A stretch of 64,000 bases of DNA from Clostridium simiarum (lineage in GTDB: Bacteria; Bacillota; Clostridia; Clostridiales; Clostridiaceae), in the NCBI RefSeq assembly GCF_018919175.1, contig NZ_JAHLQL010000005.1, positions 124,001 to 188,000 on the forward strand. Reading direction: 5' to 3'. The first letter of the stretch is position 1; each line of letters opens with the position of its first letter. Under the pieces are notes generated by a model. The model was given only the letters and a program-made list of their open reading frames with translations, ran no database searches and was not told the DNA's origin. Position numbers and translations under genes: made by a program. This document shows positions 17,911-26,705 of this stretch, piece by piece.

Positions 17911-19398
17911 ATGGGTAATATAACAAAGTTCGATGTTCATAATCATAGAAATCTCACCATGTTGGTAGATTTTTATGAATTAACTATGGGAAATGCCTAT
18001 TTAAGCAGCAATGTAGCAAATAAAGTTGCTTATTTTGACATGTTCTTTAGAAGAGTCCCTGATGGAGGTGGATATTGTATAATGGCTGGGGTGGATCAGC
18101 TAATCCAATATCTAAGTAGTCTTGAATTTACAGAGGAGGATATTGCTTATTTAAAATCCAAAAACCTATTTTCAGAAGAATTCTTAGATTATCTTAAGAA
18201 CTTTAAGTTTTCTTGTGATGTTTGGGCTGTACCTGAGGGAAATCCTGTCTTCCCAAATGAACCTTTGGTCACAGTTAAAGGACCTATTATTCAAGCTCAA
18301 TTTATAGAAACTATGATATTATTAACTATTAACCATCAAACCCTTATTGCTACAAAAGCAAATAGAATATGTCGCGCTGCTGGGGATAGACCTGTTATGG
18401 AATTTGGATCAAGAAGGGCTCAAGGTTACGATGGAGCTATCTATGGAGCAAGAGCTGCTGTTATAGGAGGCTGCAGTTCTACAGCATGTACCATAGCTGA
18501 TGAAATATTCAGTATACCTGCTGTAGGGACCATGGCTCATAGTTGGGTTCAATTGTTCCCTACGGAATATGAAGCCTTTAAATCTTGGGCTGAGACCTAC
18601 CCTGAAAACTGTTTACTTCTTGTAGATACCTATAATGTTATAAAATCTGGAATACCAAATGCCATAAAAGTTTTTGATGAGATACTTAAACCTAAAGGAT
18701 TAAGACCTAAAGGTATAAGAATAGATAGTGGAGATATTACATATCTAGCAAATACATGCAGACAAATGCTCGATGATGCTGGTTATCCTGACTGCGAAAT
18801 AGTTATATCCAACTCACTGGATGAACATATAATATCTGATGTTCTATCTCAAGGTGCCAAAATAGATAGTTTTGGAGTAGGTGAAAGATTAATAACAGCT
18901 AAGTCAGAGCCTGTTTTTGGCGGGGTATATAAACTATGTGCTATAGAGGAAGAAGACGGAAGCATAACTGCTAAGATAAAAATAAGTGAAAACGAAGAGA
19001 AAATAACTAATCCCGGATTTAAAAAAATATACAGAATATTTGATAAAAACAGCCATAAAGCCATAGCAGATTTAATAACATTAAACGGTGAAACTATAGA
19101 TGAGAGTAAACCTCTTGAAATATTTAATCCTGTGTATACTTGGAAAAAGAAAAAGATTAAAAATTATTATGTAAAAGATCTTATGGTTAAAATATTCGAT
19201 AATGGTGAGGCTATTTATGAAAGTCCTTCTGTATTAGAAATAAGAGAATATGCTAAACAGGAAACCTCAAAATTATGGAATGAGGTTTTAAGATTTGAAA
19301 ATCCTCATACATATTATGTTGACTTATCTCCAAAGCTTTGGGGCATAAAACAAAACTTACTTCATAAATATTCTGAAGCCTATAAAGACAATGAATAA
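17911..19398 (+). CDS. pncB: Nicotinate phosphoribosyltransferase
   Basis: Makes nicotinate mononucleotide from nicotinate and PRPP in the NAD salvage (Preiss-Handler) pathway; cytoplasmic. The family features are present: TMLVDFYELTMGNAYL (residues ~11-26), FGSRRAQGYDGAIYGARAA (~166-184), GTMAHSWVQLFPTE (~205-218) with the phosphorylated His region, and GIRIDSGDITYLA (~267-279). The length of 495 matches the Gram-positive form. The start ATG follows AAAGGAG. It is monocistronic with its own terminator, beside a divergent-to-convergent tiny Cys-rich gene. No nadR or niacin-specific operator could be identified. Confidence 0.95.
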   Translation: MGNITKFDVHNHRNLTMLVDFYELTMGNAYLSSNVANKVAYFDMFFRRVPDGGGYCIMAGVDQLIQYLSSLEFTEEDIAYLKSKNLFSEEFLDYLKNFKFSCDVWAVPEGNPVFPNEPLVTVKGPIIQAQFIETMILLTINHQTLIATKANRICRAAGDRPVMEFGSRRAQGYDGAIYGARAAVIGGCSSTACTIADEIFSIPAVGTMAHSWVQLFPTEYEAFKSWAETYPENCLLLVDTYNVIKSGIPNAIKVFDEILKPKGLRPKGIRIDSGDITYLANTCRQMLDDAGYPDCEIVISNSLDEHIISDVLSQGAKIDSFGVGERLITAKSEPVFGGVYKLCAIEEEDGSITAKIKISENEEKITNPGFKKIYRIFDKNSHKAIADLITLNGETIDESKPLEIFNPVYTWKKKKIKNYYVKDLMVKIFDNGEAIYESPSVLEIREYAKQETSKLWNEVLRFENPHTYYVDLSPKLWGIKQNLLHKYSEAYKDNE

Positions 19399-19426
19399 CA
19401 TAAAAAACTTACATGAATCATCATAG

Positions 19427-19468
19427 AAATAAGGTTTTCAATAGAATCAACTATTGGAAACCTTATTT
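19427..19468 (+). terminator. Terminator of the nicotinate phosphoribosyltransferase gene
   Basis: An 18-bp stem with one wobble pair (19427-19444 with 19451-19468) and a 6-base loop. It ends just before the stop of the convergent 61-aa gene and may serve both. Confidence 0.8.
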
Positions 19469-19489
19469 AATACATAAATCATTATACTC

Positions 19490-19675
19490 TTACCAGGCCA
19501 GCTCTTCTTTCCTTTCATCCATATCTATCTCAATTAAACTATCCAAAAAAGTTGGATTACTTAAATCATAAAGTTTAAAGGGACACTCCTCATCCTTATT
19601 TAAAGAATAAAAAGCGCATTCTTTAAAACATCTAACTTTTTCTTTTTTATTTGACCAAAATGGACAGTATTTCAT
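19490..19675 (-). CDS. Small cysteine-containing hypothetical protein (61 aa)
   Basis: A short soluble protein with four cysteines placed as Cys4, Cys16, Cys20 and Cys31 (YCPFW, RCFKECAFY, ECPFKLYDL), a pattern that could bind zinc or an Fe-S cluster. The C-terminal half is acidic without cysteine. The start is well supported by AGGGGGAAG six bases upstream. I cannot assign a function; its convergent neighbour is pncB. Confidence 0.7.
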   Translation of the reverse strand: MKYCPFWSNKKEKVRCFKECAFYSLNKDEECPFKLYDLSNPTFLDSLIEIDMDERKEELAW

Positions 19676-19883
19676 CCTACTTCCCCCTCACCCCTATGGT
19701 TTAATTAAAATCATTATATTCTAATTCTTCTAAAAATTAAAGTCTTAAATGTTAATATTATGTTACAAATATTAAAACTTCTATTATGCTGTGCCAAATC
19801 CATTATTAAATTCATTAATTTCCCCAAAAATAAAATTCCTCAACTATAAAGTATGAGGAATTAATTAGTATATTAATTTAAGT

Positions 19884-21107
19884 TTATTTATTTATTACAT
19901 CATCTGCCCAAATCAATGATGTTACATACATATGTGATAGTTCCTGTATAAAATCTGAATTTAATCCAATATTATAACTTAATTCATGAAGTTCTCCTAA
20001 TTCACCTCTTTCATAAGCCTTTATTAGCTTTAATATATTTCCTAAATAGCTTTCATCACCCATAATGGCATTCTTAATCTCTAGCTTTAATGGTAAATCC
20101 TTTATTATTTCACCTATAGGTTTATCTAATATAGCATCAAGTATGGATAAACTACCAACCATAAAAGCTGATGATTTATCAGTATTATCACATTTAGATG
20201 ATATTATCTCGCAAAATTTACCTCTTATTATGGAGATTGTCATCAATTCTGAATTACCCATTTTATTTATATTACTGAGAGATACTAATAAAATCCACTT
20301 CATTAACTCATCTTTTCCTAAAAGAACTATAGCTTGCCTTATAGATGTTATTTCCTTAGGAAAATAAAACTTTGCAGAATTTATAAATTTTAATAATTTA
20401 TAAGACATAGTTACATCTGTCTTAAAGATTTTTTCTATATTATCAAAATTCACTTCCACTTCATTTAATTCTTTTAATATTTTAAATGAATAAATATTTT
20501 GTTGTGGAAAGTCATATCCCGAAAGTATATTAGGCCTACTAAAAAAATATCCTTGAAAATAATCATATCCTATTTCCATAGCTCTATGATATTCCTCTAT
20601 AGTCTCAATTTTTTCAGCTAGAACCTTAATATTAAAATTAGATTTTAACATCTTATATATTTTTTCTTTTTTTATATCATCATTTAACAAAAAGTCTACC
20701 TTTACTATATCCACTAAAGATATTAATGGATTTATACTTTTCTCATATACATAATCATCCAAAGCTAATATGTATCCTTTTTTCTTTAAATTCTTACATG
20801 CCTTTACTACAGCTTCAGTAGGTCTAACGTTTTCTAATATTTCAATTACCACAGAATCCTTTGGCAATAAATCAATAACATCACTTGTGATAAGGTTTTC
20901 TGTGAAGTTTATAAAGGCCCTTTTTCCATTAGTTAAATTATCTATCCCTATAACAGAATAACTATTTTTTATTAGCTGTATAGTAGCATCATCCCCATCA
21001 CAGGATTCATAGGAATTGTTTTTATTCCCCCTAAATAAAAGCTCATATCCAAATACCTTTTCCTGTCTATCAAATATAGGTTGTCTTGCAACATAAACAT
21101 CCACCAT
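19884..21107 (-). CDS. EAL-HDOD signalling protein (YuxH-type)
   Basis: Residues ~1-200 form a cyclic-di-GMP phosphodiesterase-type EAL domain and ~200-400 an HDOD domain, the architecture of B. subtilis YuxH. In the EAL part, GYELLFRG stands for the EAL motif and FINFTENL, IEILENV, LALDDYVY, IVKVDF, LAEKIET and FQGYFF follow in order. Most acidic and amide ligands are kept, but the usual DDFGxGxS loop is replaced by DDYVYEKS, so catalysis may be lost. I start at the ATG at 21107, preceded by GAGGGTGA; 16 upstream codons in frame lack a site. Role: probably signalling or a c-di-GMP-binding adaptor. 407 residues. Confidence 0.85.
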   Translation of the reverse strand: MVDVYVARQPIFDRQEKVFGYELLFRGNKNNSYESCDGDDATIQLIKNSYSVIGIDNLTNGKRAFINFTENLITSDVIDLLPKDSVVIEILENVRPTEAVVKACKNLKKKGYILALDDYVYEKSINPLISLVDIVKVDFLLNDDIKKEKIYKMLKSNFNIKVLAEKIETIEEYHRAMEIGYDYFQGYFFSRPNILSGYDFPQQNIYSFKILKELNEVEVNFDNIEKIFKTDVTMSYKLLKFINSAKFYFPKEITSIRQAIVLLGKDELMKWILLVSLSNINKMGNSELMTISIIRGKFCEIISSKCDNTDKSSAFMVGSLSILDAILDKPIGEIIKDLPLKLEIKNAIMGDESYLGNILKLIKAYERGELGELHELSYNIGLNSDFIQELSHMYVTSLIWADDVINK

Positions 21108-21263
21108 AATCACCCTCAATCTGATATTTAAAGTACTGTAACTAGCTTTAACCATAAATACCTAACATTACTTATATTATACTAATTAAATTATATTAGT
21201 TTCAAATAAAATAATTTAATTTAACTGCTATTTTATCTTTAAATAATATGATATAATCTATAA

Positions 21264-21314
21264 GGTTACTATAGTGTTTTCTCCTTGTACCCACTACTAC
21301 TAAAAAAAGGAGGT
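21264..21314 (+). promoter_or_regulatory. Structured queT leader: H-type pseudoknot covering the ribosome site (preQ1-riboswitch-like)
   Basis: A TATAAT -10 element lies at 21252-21257. In the leader TAGTG (21272-21276) pairs with CACTA (21292-21296), and CTCCTT in the loop (21281-21286) pairs with AAGGAG (21307-21312), the queT ribosome site, across an A-rich joining strand. This stem, loop, A-rich tail and pseudoknot order is that of preQ1 riboswitches controlling translation of queuosine genes. I do not see an exact match to a published preQ1 class consensus, so this is a candidate. Confidence 0.45.
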
Positions 21315-21320
21315 ATTTTT

Positions 21321-21875
21321 ATGAATAATAAACTTATATTAATTTCTTTTTCTTTTTTAACAATGCTTATGCTATTTTTAGTGTTTAAGCATTATTTAAA
21401 AGAGATTTCCTTAAACAAAATGATAAAGGTTGCTGTGGTAGCAGCTATATACGCAGTATTAACCATGGGTCTTGCGCCTATTAGTTATGGACCCGTTCAA
21501 TTCAGAGTTTCTGAACTTATGGTCTTACTTGCGTTTATAGATCCACTTTATGTACCTGGATTGGTTTTAGGTTGCGTAATTGCAAACTTTACAAGCCCTT
21601 TAGGTATAGTAGATATATTTTTCGGTAGCTTCGCAACAACTATAAGCCTATTTATGATAACAAAGTCAAAAAACCTTATTGTAGCTTCTTTATGGCCAGC
21701 AATTTTTAATGGTATCATTTTGGGTTTAGAGTTTAACATATTAACAAATGCGCCATTACTGGCCACTACCTTATATGTTGCCTTTGGAGAATTTGTTGTG
21801 GTTACCATAATTGGATGCACCATAATGAAACTAATGATGAACAATAAACATATCGTTGATCAATTGAAACTATAG
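21321..21875 (+). CDS. queT: QueT-family queuosine-precursor transporter (ECF substrate-binding subunit)
   Basis: A 184-residue integral membrane protein with five or six helices. It matches the QueT family, the substrate-specific S component of an energy-coupling factor transporter for a queuosine precursor (probably preQ1). The conserved block is VYAVLTMGLAPISYGPVQFR-like (about residues 41-60) followed by SELMVLLAFIDP and GCVIANFTSPLG. I use the ATG at 21321, placed after AAAGGAGG; 12 upstream codons in frame cover the ribosome site itself and are not coding. ECF A/A'/T components are not in this window and are probably shared. Its leader is likely regulatory. Confidence 0.85.
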   Translation: MNNKLILISFSFLTMLMLFLVFKHYLKEISLNKMIKVAVVAAIYAVLTMGLAPISYGPVQFRVSELMVLLAFIDPLYVPGLVLGCVIANFTSPLGIVDIFFGSFATTISLFMITKSKNLIVASLWPAIFNGIILGLEFNILTNAPLLATTLYVAFGEFVVVTIIGCTIMKLMMNNKHIVDQLKL

Positions 21876-21890
21876 TAACTTTATATATAT

Positions 21891-21927
21891 AAAGCAATGA
21901 GCTAAGATAATCTTAGCTCATTGCTTT
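21891..21927. terminator. Terminator of queT, possibly shared with the convergent response regulator
   Basis: A perfect 17-bp stem (21891-21907 with 21911-21927), 3-base loop, six T at the 3' side. Confidence 0.92.
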
Positions 21928-21937
21928 TTTGTTAACT

Positions 21938-23482
21938 TTATTTTTTATCTTTTGTAAATTCTCTAGGTGAATATCCTGTATACTTTTTAAAGGATTGAGA
22001 AAAATATCTGTAATCCGTATATCCTACTTGAAGGGCAACCTCTGTCACCTTAGCCTTAGGTTCCGTTAAAAGCTCTATAGCTCTTTCCATTCTAAGCTTA
22101 GTTATGTATTCACTAAATCCTATCCCCAAAACCTTCTTCATCTTTCTACTAAGATAACTTTCACTTAAATAAGCATAACTTGCCACATCTTTTAAGGATA
22201 TGTCCTCTCTATAGTGAGCCTTTAAAAACTCTACAGCTTTTTCTATACCAGTTTCCTCAGATTCCGCATCCTTTTCTCTTAAAATATCCACAACCTTCAT
22301 AAGATAAGAATAAACAAACTCATATAACTCATCAATAATATTTAACTTAGTAGCATATTCATATATATTAGATTCCTCTAAATCCATACTTTTAATACAT
22401 TCATTATAGTTTTTTAGTACAGAGATTGATTCTAATATTATTTCAATACTTATTCCTCTTATGAAATCTTCCTTAGACTTATAAATTTTAAATTTAGTAA
22501 ATAAATCCTTTAGCTTATTTTCAATTTTTCTTCTGTCTTTTGCTTTTACATATAGATTTATTTCACTTTTCTCTTTGGTAAAATCTAAATTTATAGGGGA
22601 ACCATTTTTTAATATATTTTCAAAATATATTATTTTATCTTTTCCAAGATAGAGTTTATGACTTATAGCTTCTTTACTTTCACTATAGGCCTCTTTTATA
22701 TTTATTAAAGAAGTTCTACTTGATACTCCAAGAGTTACTGTAATATTTAAAACTTCCTTTATGTTTTTAGTAAAAGATTTTAAACTTTCCTTTAAATCAT
22801 CAAGTTCTTCATTTTCTTCAAGTACTATAGCTAACCTATAAAGATGGCAGTCAACCACATAATACCTATTTTTAAAATATTTATGTATTAAGTCTCTTAT
22901 AACTCTATTTTCCATATAAAATTTATCTGCTAACTCTTCTTCCACAAGTCCATTATAACTATCGTTTTCTATACTTATAATTCTTATAGTATTTAAATCT
23001 ATTCTAGATTCACTTAAAGCATCTAACATAACTTTTTTTTCTGAAAATCTTCCTCTCATAGCATCTAAAAGTAATTTTTCTTGAGCCACAGACCTATTTA
23101 AGGCAAGTTTATTTAAATCTTCTATACAATGCTTTATAGCCCCTATAAGTTCAATTTCATCTATAGGTTTTAGTATAAAATCTACAGCCTTTAATTTTAT
23201 AGCTTCCTTTGCGTATTGGAATTCATCATAACCGGTAATTATTATAAACTTACAATCTGGTAGAAAGGTTTTTATATTAAAAGCCATCTCAAGCCCATTC
23301 ATTCCAGGCATATTTATATCTGTAACTATTATGTCAGGCTTTAATATTTTACAGTACTCTATAGCTTTTATACTATTATCCGCTTCTCCACAAACTTCGC
23401 AATCTAAGGAATTCCAATCTATAGTTCTTTTCATTCCCTCTCTTGCAAAATATTCATCATCTACTATAAAAACCTTAAACAA
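21938..23482 (-). CDS. Two-component response regulator with AraC-type DNA-binding domain (YesN-like)
   Basis: Residues 1-120 form a receiver domain (VFIVDDEYFAREGMKRTIDW; phosphoacceptor Asp in IIVTDINMPGMNG; Lys in FILKPI). A long middle region of ~260 residues follows, then a C-terminal AraC/XylS helix-turn-helix pair (DVASYAYLSESYLSRKMKKV and EVALQVGYTDYRYFSQSFKK, ending YSPREFTK). This is the YesN class, partner of YesM-type kinases, usually controlling a nearby transporter. I choose the TTG start at 23482 (MFKVFIVDDE), which follows AGAGGTG at six bases. A GTG three codons earlier overlaps that site. It overlaps the end of the kinase gene by eight bases, so the pair is translationally coupled. 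Confidence 0.92.
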   Translation of the reverse strand: MFKVFIVDDEYFAREGMKRTIDWNSLDCEVCGEADNSIKAIEYCKILKPDIIVTDINMPGMNGLEMAFNIKTFLPDCKFIIITGYDEFQYAKEAIKLKAVDFILKPIDEIELIGAIKHCIEDLNKLALNRSVAQEKLLLDAMRGRFSEKKVMLDALSESRIDLNTIRIISIENDSYNGLVEEELADKFYMENRVIRDLIHKYFKNRYYVVDCHLYRLAIVLEENEELDDLKESLKSFTKNIKEVLNITVTLGVSSRTSLINIKEAYSESKEAISHKLYLGKDKIIYFENILKNGSPINLDFTKEKSEINLYVKAKDRRKIENKLKDLFTKFKIYKSKEDFIRGISIEIILESISVLKNYNECIKSMDLEESNIYEYATKLNIIDELYEFVYSYLMKVVDILREKDAESEETGIEKAVEFLKAHYREDISLKDVASYAYLSESYLSRKMKKVLGIGFSEYITKLRMERAIELLTEPKAKVTEVALQVGYTDYRYFSQSFKKYTGYSPREFTKDKK

Positions 23483-25238
23483 ATTTTTCACCTCTGTTAT
23501 TCATATTGCTACTCTCGTCTATGTCTGGTATTAATATTTTAACGGAAGTAAAGCCATCTTTTTCTTCTACAATTAACCCGTAAGCTTCTCCATAATGTAT
23601 CTTTACTCTACTATTAACATTATCCATTCCTATTCCTTCGCCTTTAGACTTGCTGTTTCCAAAACCTACCCCATTATCCAATATTTCAAAACATATATTT
23701 TCATCTTTAATTATTCCTCTTATTTCAATAATACCTTTACCCATCTTCTGCTCTAATCCATGGGTGATAGCATTCTCCACTATGGGCTGTAATAAAAATC
23801 TAAGCATATATTTGTCATAAACTTCTTCTTCAATATTTATAACAACTTCAAATTTATCTGAATACCTTATCTTTTGAATCCTAAGATAATTTTTTATCTG
23901 CTCTATTTCCTCTTTTACCTTAACTATATCACTATTTTTATTGGTGCTATACCTTAAAAGCTTACCTAATGACACCACCATATCTGTAACTCCTTCATAG
24001 TCTTTTAGTTTTGCCATCCAATGAATTGACTCTAAGGTGTTATATAAAAAGTGAGGATTAACTTGTGCTTTTAATGCTTTAAATTCCGATTCCTGTACTA
24101 AATACTGTTTTTCATATACTTCTTTTATTAGTCTATTTATTTCCTTTACCATGTCATTAAAACTTTTTCCTAGTTGCCCTATCTCATCCTCTGTTTTAAT
24201 ATGAAAATTAACCTCCCTTTCACCAGATTCTACTTTCTTCATTAACCCTGAAAGCTCGTTTATAGGTTGAGATATACTTTTAGATAGCATGTATGATGCG
24301 GTTATACACATAAACAAAATAATCACTATAAATATTATAAAAGTAACAATAGCTAAGTGTCTTTCTTTATAAATAATTCTTTTTGGTATCAATTCTATAA
24401 TCTTTATAGATGTATGTGGTGAAGTAGTGAAATACGCTTTGTAAGTTACCTCATCAATATCCATCTCCATAGTACCTTTGTTATTCTCTAATATATAGCT
24501 TAAATATTCTTCATAAAACTTAAAACCAGTCATATTTTTATATTTTTTATCTGTAATTATATAACCATTTTTATCAATAACATATATATTATTGTCCTCA
24601 TATAAATTTGTATTTTTAAATACATCTGTAAAATAGTCATCATAGACATCAGAGATTATGTATCCTAAAGCTTCTCCCTCCTGTTTATCTCTAACCTGCT
24701 TTCCTACAGCCATAACTATATCTTTACTCTCTTTACCGTCTACCCTTCTATGAATAAAAGATAGCTCTTTTCCTTCATTGCTATCCATGATGTGAAAAAA
24801 ATTTCCTCTTGAATCTTCGTAAATAGGTACATTATATTCTGTAGTACTAAATCTGCTTTTTCTATTTAAATCAATAATGTGAATAGGTACCTCAAAGCTT
24901 TGAGTTGCTAATACACCACTTGATATTTTATACATTGCTTGTATATCTTTAAACCTGTCATCGTATGTATTGTATTCTTTTGTTTTAAGAATAGACTGTA
25001 CATCATCATTATATGACATATAATTAGTAATCTTAATAAAACTAGAAATTGTTGAATCTATTAGCTTACTAGTAAACTCTAAATTTTCTGTAACACTATT
25101 ATTTATCTTAGTTTCAGTAAATTCACTTAGATTTTTATAATAAAATGCTGACATAACAATAACAGGTATTAAAACTATGAGCATGAAGGCTTTAAAAAGT
25201 CTATTACCAAAGGATTTGTTTATAAATCTATACTTCAT
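23475..25238 (-). CDS. Sensor histidine kinase (YesM-like)
   Basis: A 587-residue membrane kinase: helix at ~14-34, a ~250-residue extracellular dCACHE-type sensor, helix at ~293-315, a HAMP domain (SKSISQPINELSGLMKKVES, ~320-370), then the His_kinase/YesM dimerisation motif ALKAQVNPHFLYNTLES (phospho-His in NPHFLYN) and an HATPase domain (LLQPIVENAITHG, DNGVGFG, GIGMDNVNSRV). It phosphorylates the adjacent YesN-type regulator. Targets are often sugar or metal uptake genes; the nearest transporter is the Fe-type ABC operon 1.5 kb upstream on the same strand. That link is inference. Confidence 0.92.
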   Translation of the reverse strand: MKYRFINKSFGNRLFKAFMLIVLIPVIVMSAFYYKNLSEFTETKINNSVTENLEFTSKLIDSTISSFIKITNYMSYNDDVQSILKTKEYNTYDDRFKDIQAMYKISSGVLATQSFEVPIHIIDLNRKSRFSTTEYNVPIYEDSRGNFFHIMDSNEGKELSFIHRRVDGKESKDIVMAVGKQVRDKQEGEALGYIISDVYDDYFTDVFKNTNLYEDNNIYVIDKNGYIITDKKYKNMTGFKFYEEYLSYILENNKGTMEMDIDEVTYKAYFTTSPHTSIKIIELIPKRIIYKERHLAIVTFIIFIVIILFMCITASYMLSKSISQPINELSGLMKKVESGEREVNFHIKTEDEIGQLGKSFNDMVKEINRLIKEVYEKQYLVQESEFKALKAQVNPHFLYNTLESIHWMAKLKDYEGVTDMVVSLGKLLRYSTNKNSDIVKVKEEIEQIKNYLRIQKIRYSDKFEVVINIEEEVYDKYMLRFLLQPIVENAITHGLEQKMGKGIIEIRGIIKDENICFEILDNGVGFGNSKSKGEGIGMDNVNSRVKIHYGEAYGLIVEEKDGFTSVKILIPDIDESSNMNNRGEKFV

Positions 25239-25384
25239 TTATTTTCTCTCACTTTACTATAATTTATAAGGTTTTCACTTAATATTATATCATAAATGCT
25301 TATGTATTTAGTCCTTATAAGTTCTATGGAATTTATGCATTTCTTTTAATAATGTGGAAATATATTATTAGAAGAATAAAAAGT

Positions 25385-25428
25385 ATAAGCCACAGTACTA
25401 AAGAGTTCCCTTTAGCACTGTGGCTTAT
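25385..25428 (-). terminator. Terminator of the HesB-like gene
   Basis: A 19-bp stem with one wobble (25385-25403 with 25410-25428) around a 6-base loop, followed leftward by A/T-rich sequence. Confidence 0.75.
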
Positions 25429-25459
25429 ATACTATTAATTATTTTTAATCTATAGGTTC

Positions 25460-25795
25460 TTAAACTCCGCATCCACCAGAACAACCAGAGCAACCACCAC
25501 CAAGACCTAAATCTTTAATAGGCTCTAGTTGCAATCCTCTACCATTCTCTTCTGCTGAACTGATTATAAAACCTTCAAAATCATTTATAAGTGACTTATT
25601 AATTAAAAAAGTTATATCCTTTACTTTTTCAACTACGTCATCTTCTTTTTCAGAATCTACTACTATGTTAAATGCAGGTCCATGACAACTCATTCCCGCT
25701 AGATTAATTCTTATAACATAATCTGAAATATTATTATCATCTAAAAGCTTTTTGAATTCTTCATAAGCTGAATCACTAATCTTTAATGTACTCAT
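25460..25795 (-). CDS. HesB/IscA-like iron-sulfur family protein
   Basis: A 111-residue member of the HesB-like (adhesin/IscA) family of clostridia. It has the fold core ISDSAYEEFKKLL, then RINLAGMSCHGPAFNIVVDS with one conserved Cys (residue 37), INKSLINDFEGF, and a glycine/cysteine tail with three cysteines (GGGCSGCSGGCGV). Classical IscA scaffolds have one Cys in the core plus CGC near the end; the tail here is more glycine-rich. In some clostridia a selenocysteine occurs in this family; none is seen here. The start is the ATG at 25795 after AAGAGG; an ATG six codons upstream overlaps that site. A large palindrome sits directly upstream. Confidence 0.75.
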   Translation of the reverse strand: MSTLKISDSAYEEFKKLLDDNNISDYVIRINLAGMSCHGPAFNIVVDSEKEDDVVEKVKDITFLINKSLINDFEGFIISSAEENGRGLQLEPIKDLGLGGGCSGCSGGCGV

Positions 25796-25813
25796 AAAAA
25801 AACCTCTTTTCAT

Positions 25814-25855
25814 AATACTATAATAATAACTATTATCAATTATTATTATAGTATT
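25814..25855 (-). promoter_or_regulatory. 15-bp inverted repeat with Fur-box-like core upstream of the HesB-like gene
   Basis: Left arm 25814-25828 and right arm 25841-25855 are perfect reverse complements of 15 bp with 12 bases between. Inside, TAATAACTATTATCA (25824-25838) matches 12 of 14 positions of the 7-1-7 Fur box TGATAATnATTATCA. The DNA is AT-rich, so chance similarity to the Fur box is possible; the long perfect repeat is less likely to be chance. Confidence 0.45.
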
Positions 25856-25974
25856 ATTTTATACCACATAATTAATTAATACAATAGATATATGATATTT
25901 TTCTATAATTCCTATAGGTATTTTAAATATCTGATTTTATATTCATTTTAAAAGCAAATATGTTTTTAGCAAAA

Positions 25975-26691
25975 TTATAATACACTAACTTTTATTATAA
26001 ATTCGTTTTCCATAAGGTCATGTAACAGTTCACCGCTTTTTACATACTTAGGTGCTAAAATTGTATACAAACTAGTTTTAATATGAGTATTGTCATTAGT
26101 AGTGTCGTCATCTTCATCATCTATACTGTATTCTATATTTTTTATCTTTATCTTTCTTCTATTAAAATAATTATCAAGTACTTCTGTTACAACTTTTTGA
26201 TTATCATACTGTATTTCAATCTTCATTAGCTTTCCTTTATACAGAAATTTACTTTCAAATCTTTTTAGAATACCTAATACAATGACTACACTTATGCCTG
26301 AGAGTATAGCTAGTACATAATAACCCATCCCTATTGCAAGTCCAATACAAGCTACTACCCAAAGGCTAGCGGCTGTAGTAAGTCCTCTTATGGAGCCCTT
26401 TTCATGAATTATGGCTCCTGCTCCTAAAAAACCTATTCCACTAACAACTTGAGCTCCCATTCTTCCTACATCCGCCTTTAAAGCATTAGTCAATAATGGG
26501 TTTTCAATAATCCTTTTCAGAGCATCCTCCACTGCATGAATTTGTATCATAGAAATAACCGCTGCACCAACACAAACTAATATGTGAGTCCTAAATCCTG
26601 CTGGTCTGTTTCTAGATTCTCTTTCATACCCAATAGCCCCAGCTATTACTATAGCTATCAAAAGCCTAAATATAACCTCATGGACTTTCAT
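25975..26691 (-). CDS. MgtC/SapB-family membrane protein
   Basis: A 238-residue membrane protein. The N-terminal ~145 residues hold about five helices with family motifs AGAIGYERESRNRPAGFRTH (18-37), MGAQVVSGIGFLGAGAI and GLTTAASLWVVACIGLAIG. The C-terminal ~85 residues form a soluble ACT-like domain. MgtC proteins modulate F-type ATPase activity and are linked to Mg2+ limitation in pathogens; the clostridial role is not established. The ATG follows a perfect AAAGGAGG. It begins 14 bases after the ABC ATPase gene and is probably the last gene of that operon. Confidence 0.88.
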   Translation of the reverse strand: MKVHEVIFRLLIAIVIAGAIGYERESRNRPAGFRTHILVCVGAAVISMIQIHAVEDALKRIIENPLLTNALKADVGRMGAQVVSGIGFLGAGAIIHEKGSIRGLTTAASLWVVACIGLAIGMGYYVLAILSGISVVIVLGILKRFESKFLYKGKLMKIEIQYDNQKVVTEVLDNYFNRRKIKIKNIEYSIDDEDDDTTNDNTHIKTSLYTILAPKYVKSGELLHDLMENEFIIKVSVL

Positions 26692-26705
26692 TATCTTCCT
26701 CCTTT

